Below, piece after piece: positions 60,651-64,000 of a stretch of 64,000 nt of DNA. The notes beneath the pieces were generated by a model. It searched no databases. It saw only the letters and a program-made list of their open reading frames with translations, and was not told the DNA's origin. The position numbers and the translations under genes were made by a program. Every line of letters begins with the position of its first letter. Position 1 is the stretch's first letter. The DNA comes from DAIMFL01 sp964372215 (GTDB lineage: Bacteria; Pseudomonadota; Alphaproteobacteria; Dongiales; Dongiaceae). Location of the stretch: assembly GCA_964372215.1 (NCBI GenBank), contig CAYJQC010000023.1, forward strand, positions 10,301 through 74,300, given 5' to 3'.

Positions 60651-60694
60651 ATCGGGCATCCGCCGCAGACCGCGGCGGGTGCCCGATTGCGTTT
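60651..60694 (+). terminator. pal terminator
   Basis: Long stem ATCGGGCA-t-CCGCCGC with GCGGCGG-g-TGCCCGAT (loop AGACC), followed by TGCGTTTT, 38 bp past the pal stop. Confidence 0.85.
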
Positions 60695-60817
60695 TCCGGG
60701 CCCGAACCGCGATCGCCGGTGGCCGCGGGATTCCGTCGCGCCTTATTATCGCCTAGAATTGCCCGGATATGTCGGGGCGCGGCGCTCCGGCACGGCAAGC
60801 ATGGGCGGATCAACGGC

Positions 60818-61849
60818 ATGAATCAGACGGCGCGGACGGCTGGCTTTCGGATGGCGACGCGCTGGACGGCGCTCGCCGGTTTCCTGCTGCTGCTGGGCGC
60901 GGTTCCGGCGGCTTCCCAGGACAGCGATCTGCGCAGCCTGGCCGACCGGGTCGAGCGGCTGCAACGCGAGCTCTCCGAACTGCAGCAGACGGTCTATACC
61001 GGCACCGCCTCGTCGAGCGGCGCCGCCGCGGTCGCGGGTGGCGCCGGCAATCTCGATGCCAGCCAGGAGGTGCGGATCCAGCAGCTCCAGGAGCAGATGA
61101 GCGGGCTCACCGGCCGGATCGAGGAACTCGGCCATCAGATGCAGCGGCTGCAGGACCGGGTCGACATCCTGGCCAACGCCATGGGCGAGATGATGCATGG
61201 CGGCCAGCCGCCCGCCGGCGCGCCGGCAACCGGACAGCCGGTGGCCGAGGGCGCGGCGCCCGCGCCGGCAACCGCCGGGACGCCGGGGACCTCCGGCGCG
61301 CCGGGCACTCTCGGCACCCTGACCCAGGGTCAGCTCGACGCCGCCGAATCCGGCGCGCCCCAGCCGGATTCGTCCCAGCCGGCGGACGCCGCCGGCCAGC
61401 CGCAGACCCTGACGCCGCCGCAGTCCGCGACTGCACCGGCCGCTTCCTACGATCTGCCGGGCAACACTCCGGACGAGCAGTACCAGTACGCCTTCGGCCT
61501 GCTGCGGCAGGCCAACTACGTCGAGGCCGAGCAGGCGCTCAAGGCGTTCATCCAGCGCAACCCGTCGAGCCCGCTCGCCGGCAATGCCCAGTACTGGCTG
61601 GGCGAGACCTATTACGTGCGCGGCGACTACCAGAACGCGGCGGTCGCCTTTGCCGAGGGCTATCAGAAGTATCCGGACAGCGGCAAGGCGCCGGACAACC
61701 TGCTGAAGCTCGGCATGTCCCTGGGCGAGGTCGGCGCCAAGAACGATGCCTGCACCGCCCTCAACCAGCTCGCCAAGCAGTTCCCGGGCGCGCCGGCCAA
61801 CATCAAGGAACGCGCCGAGCGCGAGCGCAAGCGCATCGGCTGCGGCTGA
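60818..61849 (+). CDS. cpoB: Tol-Pal system protein YbgF/CpoB
   Basis: A 343-residue periplasmic protein. Signal peptide (WTALAGFLLLLGAVPAASQ), then a coiled-coil trimerisation region with LADRVERLQRELSELQQTV and IEELGHQMQRLQDRVDILAN, a Pro/Ala/Gly-rich linker (about 130-215), and a TPR domain starting YQYAFGLLRQANYVEAEQAL, with AQYWLGETYYVRGDYQNAAV. In E. coli CpoB links Tol to the peptidoglycan synthase PBP1B. TAGAAT at 60754-60759 is a possible -10 box. Confidence 0.93.
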   Translation: MNQTARTAGFRMATRWTALAGFLLLLGAVPAASQDSDLRSLADRVERLQRELSELQQTVYTGTASSSGAAAVAGGAGNLDASQEVRIQQLQEQMSGLTGRIEELGHQMQRLQDRVDILANAMGEMMHGGQPPAGAPATGQPVAEGAAPAPATAGTPGTSGAPGTLGTLTQGQLDAAESGAPQPDSSQPADAAGQPQTLTPPQSATAPAASYDLPGNTPDEQYQYAFGLLRQANYVEAEQALKAFIQRNPSSPLAGNAQYWLGETYYVRGDYQNAAVAFAEGYQKYPDSGKAPDNLLKLGMSLGEVGAKNDACTALNQLAKQFPGAPANIKERAERERKRIGCG

Positions 61850-61886
61850 GCCAGCGGTCGCGGCCGGCGCCGGCGCGCCGTTGCCG

Positions 61887-63215
61887 GTGCTCGACGCCAC
61901 CGCCTTCGCCGCCTTGATGGCGCCGCTCGGGCCGTTCGAGCGGCCGCCGCGCATTGCGGTCGCGGTGTCCGGCGGCGCCGACAGCCTGGCGCTGGCACTG
62001 TTCGCCGATGGCTGGGCACGGGCCATGGGCGGCGAGGCGGTCGCCCTCACCGTCGACCATCGCCTGCGGCCCGGTTCCGCCGCCGAGGCGCGCCAGGTCC
62101 GGCGCTGGCTGGGCGCGCGCGGGCTGCGCCATCACATCCTCGCCTGGCACGGGCCGCGCACCGATGCCGGCATCCAGGCAGCGGCACGCGCCGCGCGCTA
62201 TCGCCTGCTCGCCGAGTGGTGCGCCCGGCGCGGCGTGCTCCATCTCCTGCTCGCCCATCATCGCGACGACCAGGCGGAGACCCTGCTGCTGCGGCTCGCC
62301 CGCGGCAGCGGGCTCGACGGGCTGGCGGCGATGGCGCCGGTCTCCGAGCTGGCGCCGGTAAGCATCGGCCCCGGCCTGCGGCTGCTGCGTCCGCTGCTGG
62401 CGGTGCCGAAGGCGACGCTCGAGGCCGCCTTGCGGGCCGCCGGACAGGACTGGATCGAGGACCCCAGCAACGCCAGCGACGCCTTCGCGCGGGTGCGGTT
62501 GCGCCGGCTGATGCCCGCCCTGGCGGCCGAGGGGATGACGGCGGAGCGGCTGGCCGCCACCGCCGCGCGGCTGGCGCGGGCGCGCGCCGCGCTCGACGAT
62601 TCGCTCGCCGGGCTGATGGCCGAGGCGGTCGCCCTGGATCCGGCCGGCTACGCCCGGGTCGAGCTCTCCGCGCTCCGGCACGCCGCGCCCGAGCTCGCCC
62701 TGCGCTGCCTCGCCCGCTGCCTGATGACGATCGGCGGCGGTGCCTACACGCCGCGGCTCGAACGGCTCGAACGGCTGCACGGCGAACTCCGCGCCCTCGG
62801 TCCCGGCGGCGCGGTGGTCCGCACCCTGGCCGGCTGCCGGATCGAGGCGCGCGCCGGCAGCGCCCTGGTCTGCCGGGAGACCGCGGCGGCCGATGCCGCC
62901 GAGACGGTCGCCGGCGGTTCCGAAGCCTGGTGGGACGGGCGCTTCCTGCTGCGGCTCGGCGGCACCGGCCAGGCGCGGCTGGCCAGGCTGGGCGCCGAGG
63001 GCTGGCGCCAGGCGCTGCGGGCGCGGCCGGAGCTGCGGCAGGGCACGATTCCTGCGCCGGCGCGCCCGGCCCTGCCGGCGCTGTGGGACCGTTCCGGCCT
63101 GCTGGAGGCGCCGCATCTCGGCTTCCGCCGGGCCGGCGCCCGCGGCCCCCTGGTGGCGGCGGTCGCCTTCGCCCCCCGCCATGCCTTGGCACCGGCCCGC
63201 TTTATGGTTGTTTAA
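61887..63215 (+). CDS. tilS: tRNA(Ile)-lysidine synthase
   Basis: A 442-residue enzyme that makes lysidine at the wobble position of the CAU-anticodon isoleucine tRNA. The PP-loop SGGADS is at residues 28-33 (IAVAVSGGADSLAL), then TVDHRLRPGSAAEA, LLAHHRDDQAETLLLRLARG and the WIEDPSNASDAFARVRLR motif. C-terminal domains follow. The start is uncertain: GTG 61887 gives the usual N-terminus, TTG 61881 is an alternative, and no ribosome site is clear. It lies just after cpoB and before ftsH, as in many alphaproteobacteria. Confidence 0.92.
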   Translation: MLDATAFAALMAPLGPFERPPRIAVAVSGGADSLALALFADGWARAMGGEAVALTVDHRLRPGSAAEARQVRRWLGARGLRHHILAWHGPRTDAGIQAAARAARYRLLAEWCARRGVLHLLLAHHRDDQAETLLLRLARGSGLDGLAAMAPVSELAPVSIGPGLRLLRPLLAVPKATLEAALRAAGQDWIEDPSNASDAFARVRLRRLMPALAAEGMTAERLAATAARLARARAALDDSLAGLMAEAVALDPAGYARVELSALRHAAPELALRCLARCLMTIGGGAYTPRLERLERLHGELRALGPGGAVVRTLAGCRIEARAGSALVCRETAAADAAETVAGGSEAWWDGRFLLRLGGTGQARLARLGAEGWRQALRARPELRQGTIPAPARPALPALWDRSGLLEAPHLGFRRAGARGPLVAAVAFAPRHALAPARFMVV

Positions 63216-63312
63216 AGCCGGCTCGGCATTATCTAATGAGACGTTCCGGGGCGCCGGTCGGACGGCGCCGAGGCGCACCGGCCCACGGATCGCTGTCGAG
63301 AGGCACACACCC

Positions 63313-64000
63313 TTGAATTTCTATAAGAATTTCGCGCTCTGGATCGTCATCGCGCTGCTGCTCATCATGCTGTTCAACCTGTTCGGCGGCGCGCCCGGGC
63401 GCGGCACGCCGGGCAAGGTGGACTATTCCAAGTTCCTGGCCTATGTCGAACAGGGCAAGGTCTCCGACGTCACCATCCAGGGCAGCAACATCTCCGGCCA
63501 TCTGTCGGAGGGGCAATCCTTCACCACCTACGCCCCGGACGATCCCGGCCTGGTGCAGCGGCTGATCGACAGCGGCGTCGAGGTCGACGCGGCGCCGATC
63601 GAGGAAGACATCCATCCGCTGCTCAGCCTGCTGATCTCGTGGTTCCCGGCGCTGCTCATCATCGGCGTCTGGATCTTCTTCATGCGCCAGATGCAGTCCG
63701 GCGGCGGCAAGGCCATGGGCTTCGGCAAGAGCCGCGCGCGGCTGCTGACCGAGAAGCTCGGCCGCATCACCTTCGAGGAGGTGGCCGGCATCGAGGAGGC
63801 GAAGCAGGAACTGCAGGAGATCGTCGAGTTCCTGAAGGACCCGCAGAAGTTCCAGCGCCTGGGCGGCAAGATCCCGAAGGGCTGCCTGCTGGTCGGTCCG
63901 CCCGGCACCGGCAAGACCCTGCTCGCCCGCGCCATCGCCGGCGAGGCCAACGTGCCGTTCTTCACCATTTCCGGCTCCGACTTCGTCGAGATGTTCGTCG
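63313..64000 (+). CDS. ftsH: ATP-dependent zinc metalloprotease FtsH, N-terminal part
   Basis: First 229 residues of the membrane-bound AAA+ protease, with the rest outside the window. Two membrane helices (8-24 and 104-123) flank a periplasmic domain. The linker has FGKSRARLLTEKLGRITFEE, then Walker A GPPGTGKT at 195-202 and the pore loop start FVEMFV. The start is TTG at 63313, reading MNFYKNFALW, with GAGAGG 9 bp before it. FtsH degrades misfolded membrane proteins and specific regulators. Confidence 0.96.
   Translation, partial: MNFYKNFALWIVIALLLIMLFNLFGGAPGRGTPGKVDYSKFLAYVEQGKVSDVTIQGSNISGHLSEGQSFTTYAPDDPGLVQRLIDSGVEVDAAPIEEDIHPLLSLLISWFPALLIIGVWIFFMRQMQSGGGKAMGFGKSRARLLTEKLGRITFEEVAGIEEAKQELQEIVEFLKDPQKFQRLGGKIPKGCLLVGPPGTGKTLLARAIAGEANVPFFTISGSDFVEMFV

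Overview
The window is a GC-rich (roughly 70% G+C by eye) chromosomal segment of an alphaproteobacterium, most likely Rhodospirillales or a close relative. Pointers are the three-part transhydrogenase pntAA-pntAB-pntB, an encapsulated-ferritin-type protein very close to that of Rhodospirillum rubrum, the CtrA-circuit proteins RcdA and TrcR/DUF1013, COQ9, zinc-free L31, and the order ruvCAB-ybgC-tolQRAB-pal-cpoB-tilS-ftsH. The genus cannot be fixed from this sequence. Almost everything reads as vertically inherited core genome. The clear accessory piece is a higBA toxin-antitoxin module at 7.1-7.8 kb. No tRNA, rRNA, CRISPR array, prophage or insertion sequence was seen.

Layout: 0-3 kb, end of an oligoendopeptidase F gene, an ABC1/UbiB kinase-like protein, and a receiver-Hpt fusion. 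3-7 kb, EncFtn ferritin, transhydrogenase, VOC protein. 7-10 kb, higBA, rpsU, def, COQ9. 10-15 kb, purEK, a diguanylate cyclase, a phosphofructokinase coupled to a TIGR02444 protein, ubiX, two YdcH-type helical proteins. 15-21 kb, LysE exporter, creatininase-like protein, prpE, an exported protein, ALDH7. 21-25 kb, cobalt-type nitrile hydratase operon, trcR, quinone oxidoreductase. 25.2-25.8 kb, an RNA-rich intergenic region with a perfect CtrA box and two intrinsic terminators. 25.8-32.5 kb, metY, a hydrolase, hsp20 with a ROSE-type thermometer, rcdA, rpmE, an MsbA-like ABC exporter, a PAS protein. 32.5-41.3 kb (mostly minus strand), a MotA/MotB-like pair with an OmpA-like exported protein, IMPase, efp, metF, thiE, class I aldolase, an unknown protein. 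41.5-45 kb, PQQ-type sugar dehydrogenase with cytochrome c, AsmA. 45-50.3 kb, gap, tkt, DUF4164, zapA, 6S RNA, 5-FCL. 50.3-64 kb, esterase, YmdB-type phosphoesterase, yebC, ruvCAB, the Tol-Pal operon, tilS and the start of ftsH.

Functional themes: central carbon metabolism (pfk, fba, gap, tkt, prpE), NADPH supply (pnt), one-carbon and methionine metabolism (metF, metY, 5-FCL), ubiquinone biosynthesis (ubiX, COQ9, UbiB-like), envelope integrity (Tol-Pal, AsmA, MotAB-like pair) and cell-cycle control (rcdA, trcR, CtrA box, zapA). The points most worth follow-up are the CtrA-box RNA locus upstream of metY, the tail-less EncFtn without an encapsulin gene, the ZorAB-like MotA/MotB pair with long coiled coils, and the compact regulatory sites upstream of hsp20, nthA and higB.
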